A program made the position numbers and the translations under genes. From contig CAMFDH010000007.1 of assembly GCA_945949035.1 (NCBI GenBank), positions 1-17,817 on the forward strand: a stretch of 17,817 nucleotides of DNA, read 5' to 3'. This document shows positions 1 through 6,932 of the stretch, piece by piece (position 1 is the first letter of the stretch; every line of letters begins with the position of its first letter). This stretch comes from an uncultured Actinomyces sp. (lineage in GTDB: Bacteria > Actinomycetota > Actinomycetes > Actinomycetales > Actinomycetaceae). Under the pieces are notes generated by a model. That model did no database searches. It worked only from the letters and a program-made list of their open reading frames with translations, and had not been told where the DNA came from.

Positions 1-783
1 TTCTCATCCGCCGTCAACTTCGCGCTTGCGGAACTGGCCGGTTTCGATGACGACCGAATCCTGACTGCGGCTCTTCCGGCTGAACCGGAGGAAGAGTTTG
101 TCCGCCACCTGCGTGAAGACTGGTTCCACCACCTACGCTCTTCGGTCATGTTCGATGTGGAGTGGCGCAGGGATGACATGCGTCAGGCCATCACCAGGGT
201 CTTTTCCCAGCGTGATTCACTTGGGCTTTCAACCCCGTGGCGGCACGCCCTGGTTCGCCCTCAGGCCGCGCAGACGGCCCGAACCAGCGCTGACACCGGC
301 TGGGCCCGCGGCGCATCAGCCCAGCGACACCTGGCAATGAACCTGTTTGTGAGTGCCCTACCTGGCAGCGCCTACCTGCCGTTCCTTCAGGTCGGAGGCT
401 CAACCCACTACCCTGCCGACAATCGCTCCGCAGTTGAGGTCAGCCTTGGGGCGACAGAGCAGGACCAGATCAACTCCCAGGGGATTGCGCAGGCTCTGCA
501 CATCCGCCGCGAACAGGGTCTGGCTGTCAGTCCGCTCGCATTCATTGACGGTTTGCCCTGGGCCGGTGACGACACGTTGGTCATGCTGGTCGGACACACC
601 ATGGTGGTCCTCAACATGTCAGAGCGTCGAATCTCAGTCCCCCGCTCCTACTGGCTCATCGCCTCATCCGGGGAAGCTGGAACCATCCCAGGCGGCGGAA
701 CCTCAATGGCACCCGATACCTGCTGCTGGTTCCAGACCGCCGACCTGCAGCCCACTGACCCGGGGAACTATCCGCGCCAGTAG
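1..783 (+). CDS. Divergent GH13 (alpha-amylase/alpha-glucosidase) family protein, C-terminal part
   Basis: The reading frame is open from base 1 to a TAG at 781-783, so the start lies left of the window; 260 residues are visible. The segment ALPGSAYLPF (residues 119-128 of the visible part) resembles the GH13 stretch ALPGSAYLYQGEELG. The C-terminal region (about 165-255), with an ALxxRREQGL helix, VVLNMS and a final PDTCCWF, resembles the beta-sandwich that ends actinobacterial alpha-glucosidases. Where the family has WVLSNHDVVR before this block, the protein reads STPWRHALVRPQ, so the conserved NHD with the third catalytic Asp is absent, and QGEELG is replaced as well. Both neighbouring frames lack NHD, so a frameshift is not the cause. 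It may be an inactive or repurposed homologue. Family assignment is by eye; the nucleophile and acid/base lie outside the window. It converges on aroD with an 18-base gap. Confidence 0.6.
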   Translation, partial: FSSAVNFALAELAGFDDDRILTAALPAEPEEEFVRHLREDWFHHLRSSVMFDVEWRRDDMRQAITRVFSQRDSLGLSTPWRHALVRPQAAQTARTSADTGWARGASAQRHLAMNLFVSALPGSAYLPFLQVGGSTHYPADNRSAVEVSLGATEQDQINSQGIAQALHIRREQGLAVSPLAFIDGLPWAGDDTLVMLVGHTMVVLNMSERRISVPRSYWLIASSGEAGTIPGGGTSMAPDTCCWFQTADLQPTDPGNYPRQ

Positions 784-801
784 TCCCGGCGGGAGCTGGG
801 G

Positions 802-1512
802 TCAGTTCTGTTCCAGGCTGTCCCGAATCTCAGTGACCGTGGGCTGTCCCGGGGCGCTTACCTGAACCCCTCGCGCAAACGTGAAGGCACTGCGGCGCGC
901 CGAAGCTCCAAGTCGTGATGGCTGCCCCAGGTCGCCCATCCCGATAATGACCGTCGGCATCTGCAGGTTTTTGACCGCCCACTCTTGAAGGCGCTGAATG
1001 AGGGCGAGGTCGTCCGCGTTACGCACCATCCAGGCCACCTTGCCGACGCCGGCCCCCATGTCCTGCATGTGAGCCAGAAGTTTCTGGGTGATACCCGCGG
1101 AAGGTGAGGCCGTGAAGTCGTGGAATGAGGCGACCACACAGGTGGTATCGCTGATCTCAGCGATCAGCTCCTCGGCTCCCGGCTGACCGGCCTCGACATC
1201 CACCAGGTCTGCCCACTTTGCCGCCAGGCGGATCGCCTTCCGGTAGCTCGCGTTCGAACCCCGGTAGTGCCCTCCCTCATCCTCGGTCCGAACCGTGACG
1301 AGGACGGGCAAACCATGCGTCTTACGCAGGCCGGCCCCCAGTTGATGCACCAACTCATCAGTGGGGTCGATATCGAGATAGTCCAGGCGCCACTCGACAA
1401 GGTCAGCTCCGGAAGCCGCCGCCTGCGCCACCTCTTCCTCAACCGCATCTAACGATGATGCACTCACCGGTACCGCAATGAGCGGTGACTTTGAATCAAA
1501 CTTGCAGCCCAT
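802..1512 (-). CDS. aroD: Type I 3-dehydroquinate dehydratase
   Basis: AroD converts 3-dehydroquinate to 3-dehydroshikimate in the shikimate pathway, through a Schiff base with a lysine. The 236 residues are a normal length for the type I TIM barrel. Visible landmarks are EWRLDYLD (Glu40 in the substrate pocket), SFHDF (catalytic His131), GKVAWM (Schiff-base Lys158) and the C-terminal GMGDLGQPSR loop (191-200) that binds the carboxylate. The ATG begins two bases after the dus stop, and GGGGGA inside the end of dus serves as ribosome binding site, so the two genes are very likely co-transcribed and coupled. Many actinobacteria use the unrelated type II enzyme (aroQ); here the motifs are clearly type I. 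No other shikimate gene is in view, so nothing in the context suggests a dedicated catabolic (quinate) role. Confidence 0.95.
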   Translation of the reverse strand: MGCKFDSKSPLIAVPVSASSLDAVEEEVAQAAASGADLVEWRLDYLDIDPTDELVHQLGAGLRKTHGLPVLVTVRTEDEGGHYRGSNASYRKAIRLAAKWADLVDVEAGQPGAEELIAEISDTTCVVASFHDFTASPSAGITQKLLAHMQDMGAGVGKVAWMVRNADDLALIQRLQEWAVKNLQMPTVIIGMGDLGQPSRLGASARRSAFTFARGVQVSAPGQPTVTEIRDSLEQN

Positions 1513-1514
1513 GG

Positions 1515-2765
1515 CTATCCCCCATCACTTCCGGCGCTGTCATCTAGTCCAGCGCGTTCTTCAGCATCCAGGAAGCGGCTTTCCAGCCACCCTTCTGGAA
1601 GGTGGGGGCGACGGGCCGTACCTTTACGACCTCGTGGTCCCCCTGCTTCAGATGGGAACGGCTGGTTGAGGTCGAGCGCGGCCAGGCGCTCTCTCAACTC
1701 TTCCCTGGTCGAAACCAGACTCAGGGAACGACGTGCTTCACCGCCTATGGAGAAGCCGCGCAGGTACCAGCCAACATGTTTACGTAATTCTTTGATGGCG
1801 CGGGCTTCGATACCGTCGAAGCGCACGGCCAGTTCGGCGTGGTGGTCAAGGATATCGACCACTTCCGCAAGGTCAGGCGGGGTAACGGGATCGCTCCCCC
1901 ACAGGGCCGCCGAGATCTCTCGGAACAGCCAGGGCCGGCCTTGGCAGCCACGTCCCACGATGACGGCGTCGCACCCGGTCTGCTCCATCATCTCTTGGGC
2001 GTCAGCTGCGGAGAAAATGTCCCCGTTGCCGAAGACCGGGATATCCATCTGCTCCTTGAGGGCAGCGATGAAGGGCCAGCGGGCAGCCCCCGAGTAGTAC
2101 TGCTCCTGGGTGCGGGCATGGAGACCGACTGCAGCGGCGCCGCGGGAACGTGCCAGATGAGCCGCATCAAAAACGGTGATGTGGTCATCGTCGATTCCGA
2201 TGCGCATCTTCACGGTGACGGGAACTGATCCCGGCCCACCCGGAGCAGCGGAGTCGGCCGCCGTCACGACCGCGGTGACGATGTCCTCGAAGAGATCCTT
2301 CTTCCAGGGAATCGCAGCCCCTCCACCCTTGCGGGTGACCTTGGGGACCGGACAACCAAAGTTGAGGTCAATGTGATCGGCGAGGCCGCGCTCCACCAGT
2401 TGGCGTGCTGCCTCACCGAGGGTCTCCGGGTCGGTTCCGTAGAGCTGCAGTGAACGCACCGGGTCGTCCTCGTCAGCTTCCACCATGTGCCACGACGACG
2501 CATTGCCTTCAAGGAGGGCTCGGGCCGTCACCATCTCGTTGACGAAGAGGCCCCCGGGGGCAATACGTGCCGCACGGGAGGCAGCCAGGTCCACTTCCCC
2601 AGGTAGTCCCTCAACTGCGAACTGGCGACACAGCCTCCGGAAGGCGCGGTCAGTCACCCCGGCCATGGGGGCCAGGATAAGAGGGGTGCCAATGGTAACG
2701 GCGCCAAGGGTGAGGGGAGCGACCCCCTCCGCCTCAGCGCCGTTACTTATGCGTGAATCAGACAA
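1515..2765 (-). CDS. dus: tRNA-dihydrouridine synthase (DusB/NifR3 type)
   Basis: This FMN- and NADPH-dependent enzyme reduces uridine to dihydrouridine in tRNA D-loops. In the 416-residue form chosen here, visible motifs are APMAGVTD (32-39, FMN site), QLYG (107-110), NFGCPVPKV with the catalytic Cys138, the VKMRIGI lysine (186), HARTQ (216-220), GNGDI (246-250) and [11 protein letters not shown] (271-281). The frame stays open upstream to an ATG at 2933, but that would overlap glyS by 176 bases with no family-like sequence. The only sensible start is a TTG at 2765, which overlaps the glyS stop by eight bases and gives MSDSRISNG before the conserved domain; its ribosome binding site is weak, pointing to coupling with glyS. 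The tail [15 protein letters not shown] is of the kind seen in actinobacterial homologues. Function is secure; the start is inferred. Confidence 0.92.
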   Translation of the reverse strand: MSDSRISNGAEAEGVAPLTLGAVTIGTPLILAPMAGVTDRAFRRLCRQFAVEGLPGEVDLAASRAARIAPGGLFVNEMVTARALLEGNASSWHMVEADEDDPVRSLQLYGTDPETLGEAARQLVERGLADHIDLNFGCPVPKVTRKGGGAAIPWKKDLFEDIVTAVVTAADSAAPGGPGSVPVTVKMRIGIDDDHITVFDAAHLARSRGAAAVGLHARTQEQYYSGAARWPFIAALKEQMDIPVFGNGDIFSAADAQEMMEQTGCDAVIVGRGCQGRPWLFREISAALWGSDPVTPPDLAEVVDILDHHAELAVRFDGIEARAIKELRKHVGWYLRGFSIGGEARRSLSLVSTREELRERLAALDLNQPFPSEAGGPRGRKGTARRPHLPEGWLESRFLDAEERAGLDDSAGSDGG

Positions 2766-4149
2766 CGTCCAAGCGCTCGAGCAACCAGGCCCGAACGTCC
2801 GCAAGAGGTACTCGTACCTGCTCCATGGTGTCGCGGTCACGGATGGTGACGGCCTTGTCCTCAAGGGTTTCAAAGTCGTAGGTGATGCAGTACGGGGTAC
2901 CGATCTCATCCTGGCGACGGTAGCGACGACCAACCGCGCCGGCCTCGTCGTACTCGACGTTCCACAGGTCGCGCAGTTCCATGGTCAGCTCACGCGCCGG
3001 GACTGCCAGTTCTTCCTTCTTGGAAAGGGGCAGGACGGCAACCTTGACGGGTGCCAGGCGCGGGTCAAGGCGCAGGACGACGCGCTTGTCGACGCCACCC
3101 TTGGTGTTGGGGGCCTCGTCCTCCGAGTAGGCCTCTACCAGGAACGCCATCAGTGAACGGGTCAGACCTGCCGAGGGCTCAACCACCCACGGGGTCCAGC
3201 GTTCGTTCTTAGCCTGGTCGAAGTAGTCCAGCTTCTTGCCAGACTTCTCAGAGTGAGTGGTGAGGTCGTAACCGGTTCGGTTAGCAATCCCCTCCAGCTC
3301 TCCCCACTGCGAGCCCTGGAAACCAAAGGTGTACTCGATGTCCACGGTGCGCTTTGAGTAGTGCGACAGCTTTTCCTGCGGGTGCTCGTAGAGACGCAGG
3401 TTGTCACGGGAAATGCCGAGGTCGGTGTACCAGTTGATGCGCTCTTCAATCCAGTACTCGTGCCACTCTTCATCCGTGCCAGGCTCAACGAAGAACTCAA
3501 GCTCCATCTGCTCAAACTCACGGGTGCGGAAGATGAAGTTACCCGGGGTGATCTCGTTACGGAAGGACTTACCGATCTGAGCAATGCCGAACGGTGGCTT
3601 CTTCCGGGAGGTGGTCATGACGTTGTCGAAGTTGACGAAGATTCCCTGAGCGGTTTCGGGGCGCAGGTAGTGCAGTCCCTGCTCATCATCCACGGGGCCG
3701 AGGTAGGTCTTGAGCAGACCGGAGAACGCCTTCGGTTCCGTCCACTCACCCCGCGTGCCACAGTCGGGGCAGGCGATGGCGGTCATCTCGACCTCGTCCT
3801 CGCTAATGTCATGCTTTTCCGCAAACTGCTCAATCAGCTGGTCTTGACGGAACCGGTGGTGGCAGGAAAGGCACTCAATCAGGGGGTCAGTGAAGGCTTC
3901 AACGTGACCGGAGGCGTTCCACACTGCGGTTGGCAGGATGACGGATGAGTCGATCCCCACCACGTCGTCACGCTTACGCACCATGGTCTTCCACCACTGA
4001 CGCTTGATGTTTTCCTTCAGCTCAACGCCCAGAGGTCCGTAGTCCCAGGCACTGCGAGTACCGCCGTAGATCTCACCCGCCGGAAAAACGAAGCCCCGTC
4101 GCTTGGCAAGATTGATGACGGCATCCAGTGTTGAAGTTTCCCGAGCCAC
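2758..4149 (-). CDS. glyS: Glycyl-tRNA synthetase (single-chain dimer type)
   Basis: A class II aminoacyl-tRNA synthetase that charges tRNA-Gly in the cytoplasm. The 463 residues match the usual length of the alpha2 form found in actinobacteria, not the alpha2beta2 form. It opens with the typical [12 protein letters not shown] and [11 protein letters not shown] segments, has Cys pairs ECLSC (93/96) and CPDC (127/130) that could hold a metal, motif 2 at [10 protein letters not shown] (197-206), the [13 protein letters not shown] stretch (284-296) and motif 3 [10 protein letters not shown] (328-337). The C-terminal anticodon-binding domain begins near residue 365. The start is GTG with a good GAGGAG six bases upstream. 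It is the first gene of a glyS-dus-aroD unit and is divergent from the zinc operon across 142 bases. A Zur-type gene near glyS is also seen in mycobacteria. Confidence 0.98.
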   Translation of the reverse strand: MARETSTLDAVINLAKRRGFVFPAGEIYGGTRSAWDYGPLGVELKENIKRQWWKTMVRKRDDVVGIDSSVILPTAVWNASGHVEAFTDPLIECLSCHHRFRQDQLIEQFAEKHDISEDEVEMTAIACPDCGTRGEWTEPKAFSGLLKTYLGPVDDEQGLHYLRPETAQGIFVNFDNVMTTSRKKPPFGIAQIGKSFRNEITPGNFIFRTREFEQMELEFFVEPGTDEEWHEYWIEERINWYTDLGISRDNLRLYEHPQEKLSHYSKRTVDIEYTFGFQGSQWGELEGIANRTGYDLTTHSEKSGKKLDYFDQAKNERWTPWVVEPSAGLTRSLMAFLVEAYSEDEAPNTKGGVDKRVVLRLDPRLAPVKVAVLPLSKKEELAVPARELTMELRDLWNVEYDEAGAVGRRYRRQDEIGTPYCITYDFETLEDKAVTIRDRDTMEQVRVPLADVRAWLLERLDVV

Positions 4150-4186
4150 GCTTTTCTCCTCAAACGAAACTGACAGTCAGCCAGCC

Positions 4187-4192
4187 ATTCTA
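4187..4192 (-). promoter_or_regulatory. Probable -10 element of the glyS promoter
   Basis: Read on the minus strand this is TAGAAT, a good match to the actinobacterial TANNNT. It lies about 38 bases before the GTG of glyS, which leaves room for a start point and a short leader containing the GAGGAG ribosome binding site. A -35 at the expected distance is poor (TTTCGG, 18 bases upstream). Inferred from sequence only. Confidence 0.5.
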
Positions 4193-4256
4193 CCGACCTT
4201 GCGGGAATGCCCGAAATACTGCCCATGTGACATCCCACTACCCACCCTGCACTCTG

Positions 4257-4273
4257 TTGACAATGATTCCCAA
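4257..4273 (+). promoter_or_regulatory. Zur/Fur-type operator overlapping the -35 of the zinc operon
   Basis: The 17 bases TTGACAATGATTCCCAA form an imperfect dyad centred on G4265, with six of eight positions symmetrical. The inner 15 bases, TGACAATGATTCCCA, match the classical Fur-family 7-1-7 pattern TGATAATNATTATCA at all but three positions. The site overlaps the -35 hexamer TTGACA (4257-4262). Repression by the Zur encoded two genes downstream would be a normal autoregulatory loop. The metal and regulator are inferred from the neighbouring genes. Confidence 0.65.
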
Positions 4274-4291
4274 TAAGCAGACGATTACCCC
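4257..4291 (+). promoter_or_regulatory. Promoter of the znuC-znuB-zur operon (leaderless)
   Basis: A perfect -35 hexamer, TTGACA (4257-4262), is followed 17 bases later by GACGAT (4280-4285), a weak -10 that keeps A at position 2 and the final AT. The expected start point, seven bases after the -10, falls on the A of the znuC ATG at 4292. No Shine-Dalgarno is present in the bases before that ATG. The mRNA is therefore probably leaderless, as is common in actinobacteria. Confidence 0.55.
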
Positions 4292-5083
4292 ATGGAATCA
4301 GCCACAGCAAAACCGGCGATTGTCCTTCGGGACACCCGTGCAGGCTACCGGGGACACGTCGTCCTCCACGACCTCAATCTGCAGATTGCCGAGGGCGAAT
4401 GCGTCGCCATCACCGGCAATAACGGTTCGGGTAAGTCAACCCTGCTCAAGACCCTGATCGACACCATTCCACTCCAGGGAGGTGAGGTCGACGTCCTGGG
4501 GTTTACCCGGCGGGCCACCCAGACCTCGGTCGGCACTGCCCCGTGGTACTCCGTCGGCTATGTGCCGCAGCGCCTGGCCTCAGCCGGAGGGATTGAGTCG
4601 ACGGTTCAGGAGATGGTCCAGTCGGGACTGCTGGGAACGGGCCACCTGCGTCTTCCTCGCAACTGGTCACAGCGCGTCAAAGACGCCCTCGACCTGGTTG
4701 GCATGTACCACCGGCTTCACGAACCTTTCCAGAACCTCTCTGGCGGCCAGCAGCAACGCGTCCTGATTGCCCGTGCCCTGGTGAGAGACCCCTCGCTGAT
4801 TCTGATGGATGAACCACTCACGGGCCTGGACGAACACAACCGTCTGCGGTTAAGGGAGATCCTGGAGGCCAGTCTGATGCGCGGAGCGACCGTGGTGGTC
4901 GTCCTCCACGAACTAGGCGAGCTTCGCCCCCTGATCACCCGGGAGATCCGCATTTCAGCCGGCCACATCACCCACGATGGGCCCTGCACCCACGACACTC
5001 ACCAGGACCTGGCTGCTCCGTGGTGGGACCATGATCAACTTCACGGCCATGACACTACTGAGGACGAGGTCGAACATGCTTGA
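4292..5083 (+). CDS. znuC: Zinc-type ABC transporter ATP-binding protein
   Basis: The ATPase of a metal (most likely zinc) importer, acting at the inner face of the membrane with the permease encoded next. In its 263 residues are Walker A GNNGSGKST (42-50), the Q-loop YVPQR (Gln93), the ABC signature LSGGQQQR (149-156), Walker B LILMDEP (169-175) and the switch His206. After about residue 225 the protein carries a tail with eight histidines plus acidic residues (for example HDTHQD and HGHD), which could bind metal; most ATPases of this kind end earlier. The ATG has no ribosome binding site and sits at the predicted transcription start. The last eight bases overlap the permease gene. Zinc rather than manganese is inferred from the downstream Zur-like regulator and the operator. 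No substrate-binding protein gene is adjacent, so it must be encoded elsewhere. Confidence 0.88.
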   Translation: MESATAKPAIVLRDTRAGYRGHVVLHDLNLQIAEGECVAITGNNGSGKSTLLKTLIDTIPLQGGEVDVLGFTRRATQTSVGTAPWYSVGYVPQRLASAGGIESTVQEMVQSGLLGTGHLRLPRNWSQRVKDALDLVGMYHRLHEPFQNLSGGQQQRVLIARALVRDPSLILMDEPLTGLDEHNRLRLREILEASLMRGATVVVVLHELGELRPLITREIRISAGHITHDGPCTHDTHQDLAAPWWDHDQLHGHDTTEDEVEHA

Positions 5084-5927
5084 GCTGATCTTCTCCCCCC
5101 TCTTCCTCTACTCCTTCCTCGCGGCGCTGCTCGTCGGGATCTCCGCCCCGGTCGTCGGCACCTACCTCGTGCACCGCCGCCTCGCCATGCTCGGTGACGG
5201 AATCGGTCACGTTGCCCTCACGGGTGTGGCTGTGGGTTGGTTGGTCGGATCGTTGGCCAATCTGAGCCCCGTCGATAAGTTCGCTGTTCCCGGCGCGATC
5301 ATCGCTTCGATTGGGGCTGCGGTCATCATCGAGCTTGTGCGTCGTTCCGGCAGAACCTCAGCGGATGTCGTCCTCGCCCTTCTGTTCTACGGCGGAATCG
5401 CGGCGGGCGTCGTCTTCATCGGACTGGCGGGAGGATCTTCAACCCAGCTGAACTCCTACCTCTTTGGATCCCTCGCTACCGTCTCCCTCGGCGACCTCAT
5501 CCTGATCGCGGCTATGGCCATCGGCATCTTCGCCATCGGGATCGGACTGCGACCCCTGCTGTTTTCGATCACGAATGACGAGGATTTTGCGCGCTCCTCG
5601 GGACTGCCCGTCAACACCCTCTCCATGCTTGTCGCCGTGATGTCGGCAGTCACCGTGGCCGTCTCAATGCGGGTGGTCGGCGCCCTTCTCGTCTCCGCAA
5701 TCATGGTGATCCCAGTGGCCACCGCTCAGCTTTTCGCCACTTCGTTCAAGTCGACAATGGGCTACGGAATGCTGATTGGTGGAGTGGTCTCCGTGCTGGG
5801 GCTGGCGATCACATTCCAGGTCAACATCTCCCCCGGCGCCACCATCGTCGTCCTCGCCGTCGTCGTCTACGCGGTAACGTTTATGGTCCGCTCCCTACTT
5901 GAAAAGTCCAGGAGGGTTTCCCGGTGA
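5076..5927 (+). CDS. znuB: Zinc-type ABC transporter permease (ABC-3 family)
   Basis: The membrane subunit of the metal importer. The 283 residues are almost wholly hydrophobic, with about eight membrane segments. Family features are PVVGTYLVHRRLAMLGDGIGHVAL (25-48), SYLFGSL (127-133), DEDFARSSGL (168-177) and NISPGATIVVL (250-260), which are typical of ZnuB/MntB-type permeases. I chose the ATG at 5076, preceded by GAGGT five bases upstream, because it begins exactly at the family start (MLELIFSP) and overlaps znuC by eight bases. A longer in-frame start at 4977 would add 33 residues encoded inside znuC that do not look like the family. The gene ends in a four-base GTGA overlap with zur. Metal specificity cannot be read from the sequence and rests on context. 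Confidence 0.88.
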   Translation: MLELIFSPLFLYSFLAALLVGISAPVVGTYLVHRRLAMLGDGIGHVALTGVAVGWLVGSLANLSPVDKFAVPGAIIASIGAAVIIELVRRSGRTSADVVLALLFYGGIAAGVVFIGLAGGSSTQLNSYLFGSLATVSLGDLILIAAMAIGIFAIGIGLRPLLFSITNDEDFARSSGLPVNTLSMLVAVMSAVTVAVSMRVVGALLVSAIMVIPVATAQLFATSFKSTMGYGMLIGGVVSVLGLAITFQVNISPGATIVVLAVVVYAVTFMVRSLLEKSRRVSR

Positions 5928-6358
5928 CCGACATCAGCGTCTCCTCAACTGCGCCACAGCAGCGCATGTCAAAGCAGCGTCGCGCCATCCTTGACGACCT
6001 TGAAGCCCACCCGATCTTTCGCAATGCGCGCGACATTCACACCTCACTCGAAAAAGCGGGGGGATCCGCTGGGCTTGCCACGGTGTACCGCAATCTCCAG
6101 GTGCTTGAAGAGGCCGGTCTGGTTGACGGGGTGCGCAGTGAGAGCGGCGAGATGCTCTACCGAGCTTGCGCCGATGATGAGCACCACCACCATCTCATGT
6201 GCTCGCAGTGTGGCCGAGCGGAAGAAGTCGAGCTAGACGGAATGGAGCTCGCTATACAAGAATTAGCCAGTAGGCACGGCCACCAGCTTTTGGATCACAC
6301 GCTTGAGCTGGTTGGATTGTGTGAGCAGTGCAGAGACGATCAAGAGGGGGAAGGCTGA
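5924..6358 (+). CDS. zur: Fur-family metal regulator, probably Zur
   Basis: A metal-sensing repressor of the Fur family, 144 residues. The winged-helix DNA-binding part runs from about 15 to 80, with the recognition region ATVYRNLQVLEEAGLV (52-67). The dimerisation part has HHHHLMCSQCG (87-97) and CEQC (133-136), giving two Cys pairs (93/96 and 133/136) for a structural zinc and a His cluster for sensing. The GTG start overlaps the znuB stop by four bases and has a strong AGGAGGG seven bases upstream, so it should be well translated. Placement inside a zinc-type transporter operon, with a Fur-type box in front of that operon, favours Zur over Fur. In mycobacteria the Zur gene (furB) also sits between uppS and glyS. 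It probably represses its own operon. Confidence 0.85.
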   Translation: MTDISVSSTAPQQRMSKQRRAILDDLEAHPIFRNARDIHTSLEKAGGSAGLATVYRNLQVLEEAGLVDGVRSESGEMLYRACADDEHHHHLMCSQCGRAEEVELDGMELAIQELASRHGHQLLDHTLELVGLCEQCRDDQEGEG

Positions 6359-6867
6359 TGCCGGATTGGGCTCAATCAGGACTACCGCTGGTTGGTTTCC
6401 TATTCGTGGTGGTCTGCTTCCGCGCGCAGGGCACGTACTGGCTGGCACGCTCCATCCCCGCCGCTGTATCAAGGTGGGGAGCCGACTCGAAGCGCTTCTC
6501 GGGCCTAGCCAAGTGGGTCAACGGGCCGGTCCCCGCCAAAGGCAAGAGGATCCTTGAGAACTGGGGCATCATCTCCATCCCCCTCTGCTTCCTCACCGTC
6601 GGAACCCAGACGGCCGTCCTGGCCGGCTCTGGACTGGTACGGATGAACTGGGGCAAGTTCACCGCCGCCATGCTCCCGGGCGCTGTCGCATGGGCCTTCC
6701 TCTATGGCTACGGACTGCTGGCCGTGTGGATGACCGTCCTCAAGGCCGCAGCTGGATCTCCCTGGGCCTGGGCCGTCCTCGCCGCCCTCGTTGGCAGCAT
6801 CTTCGTCATTAAGAACAGAGCCAAGATCAAGACTGCAGCCCTTTCGCTGGCAGGTCCCGGGAACTAA
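6358..6867 (+). CDS. Small VTT/DedA-like membrane protein coupled to zur
   Basis: A 169-residue membrane protein with about four hydrophobic segments (7-23, 70-92, 103-128, 136-152). YWLARS near residue 27, then ENWGIISIPLCFLTVGTQTAVLAGSGLVRMNWGKF split over 67-101, and a Trp-containing GAVAWAFLYGYG (108-119) follow the pattern of the VTT (DedA/SNARE-associated) domain, in which a loop after an RFxPG-like segment lies in the membrane. Here the arginine/proline of that loop is replaced (TVGTQT), so the match is divergent. The ATG shares one base with the zur TGA and uses GAGGGGGAAGG just upstream, so it belongs to the zinc operon. DedA proteins have been tied to lipid-carrier recycling, membrane potential and drug resistance; a role in zinc response is only inferred from position. 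Confidence 0.7.
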   Translation: MPDWAQSGLPLVGFLFVVVCFRAQGTYWLARSIPAAVSRWGADSKRFSGLAKWVNGPVPAKGKRILENWGIISIPLCFLTVGTQTAVLAGSGLVRMNWGKFTAAMLPGAVAWAFLYGYGLLAVWMTVLKAAAGSPWAWAVLAALVGSIFVIKNRAKIKTAALSLAGPGN

Positions 6868-6883
6868 ACCCGCTCTAGTACTG

Positions 6884-6928
6884 CCCTAGCTTCCGCGGTT
6901 AGGCTTTTCTCAAACCGCTACTAGGGGG
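6884..6928 (+). promoter_or_regulatory. Hairpin that would mask the ribosome binding site of the DUF1801 gene
   Basis: Two nested perfect stems span the gap after the VTT gene: outer CCCTAG (6884-6889) with CTAGGG (6921-6926), and inner GCGGTT (6895-6900) with AACCGC (6913-6918). The probable Shine-Dalgarno AGGGGG (6923-6928) lies in the outer 3' arm, five bases before the ATG at 6933. This could be a translational switch, or a terminator hairpin without a U-tract that happens to overlap the site. Confidence 0.45.
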
Positions 6929-6932
6929 CACC

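Noticed and set aside
784..801. Short TCCC/GGGA hairpin between the GH13-like gene and aroD as a bidirectional terminator
   Set aside because: The stem has only four bases with a three-base loop and no T-tract, too weak to call.
353..865. Possible frameshifted second half of the left-edge gene
   Set aside because: The original frame continues with good GH13-like C-terminal sequence to 783; the alternative frame is low-complexity Ser/Arg/Pro.
3361..3948. Long plus-strand open frame of 195 codons inside glyS
   Set aside because: It is antisense to a certain gene, resembles no family, and GC-rich codon bias readily opens such frames.
4977..5075. Longer N-terminus of the permease from an ATG at 4977
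   Set aside because: It lies inside znuC, encodes no permease-like sequence, and the ATG at 5076 has a ribosome binding site and begins at the family start.
6328..6357. Longer start of the VTT protein at 6328
   Set aside because: The extra residues (MQRRSRGGRL) lie within zur and look unlike a membrane protein start; the ATG at 6358 has a ribosome binding site and a TGATG junction.
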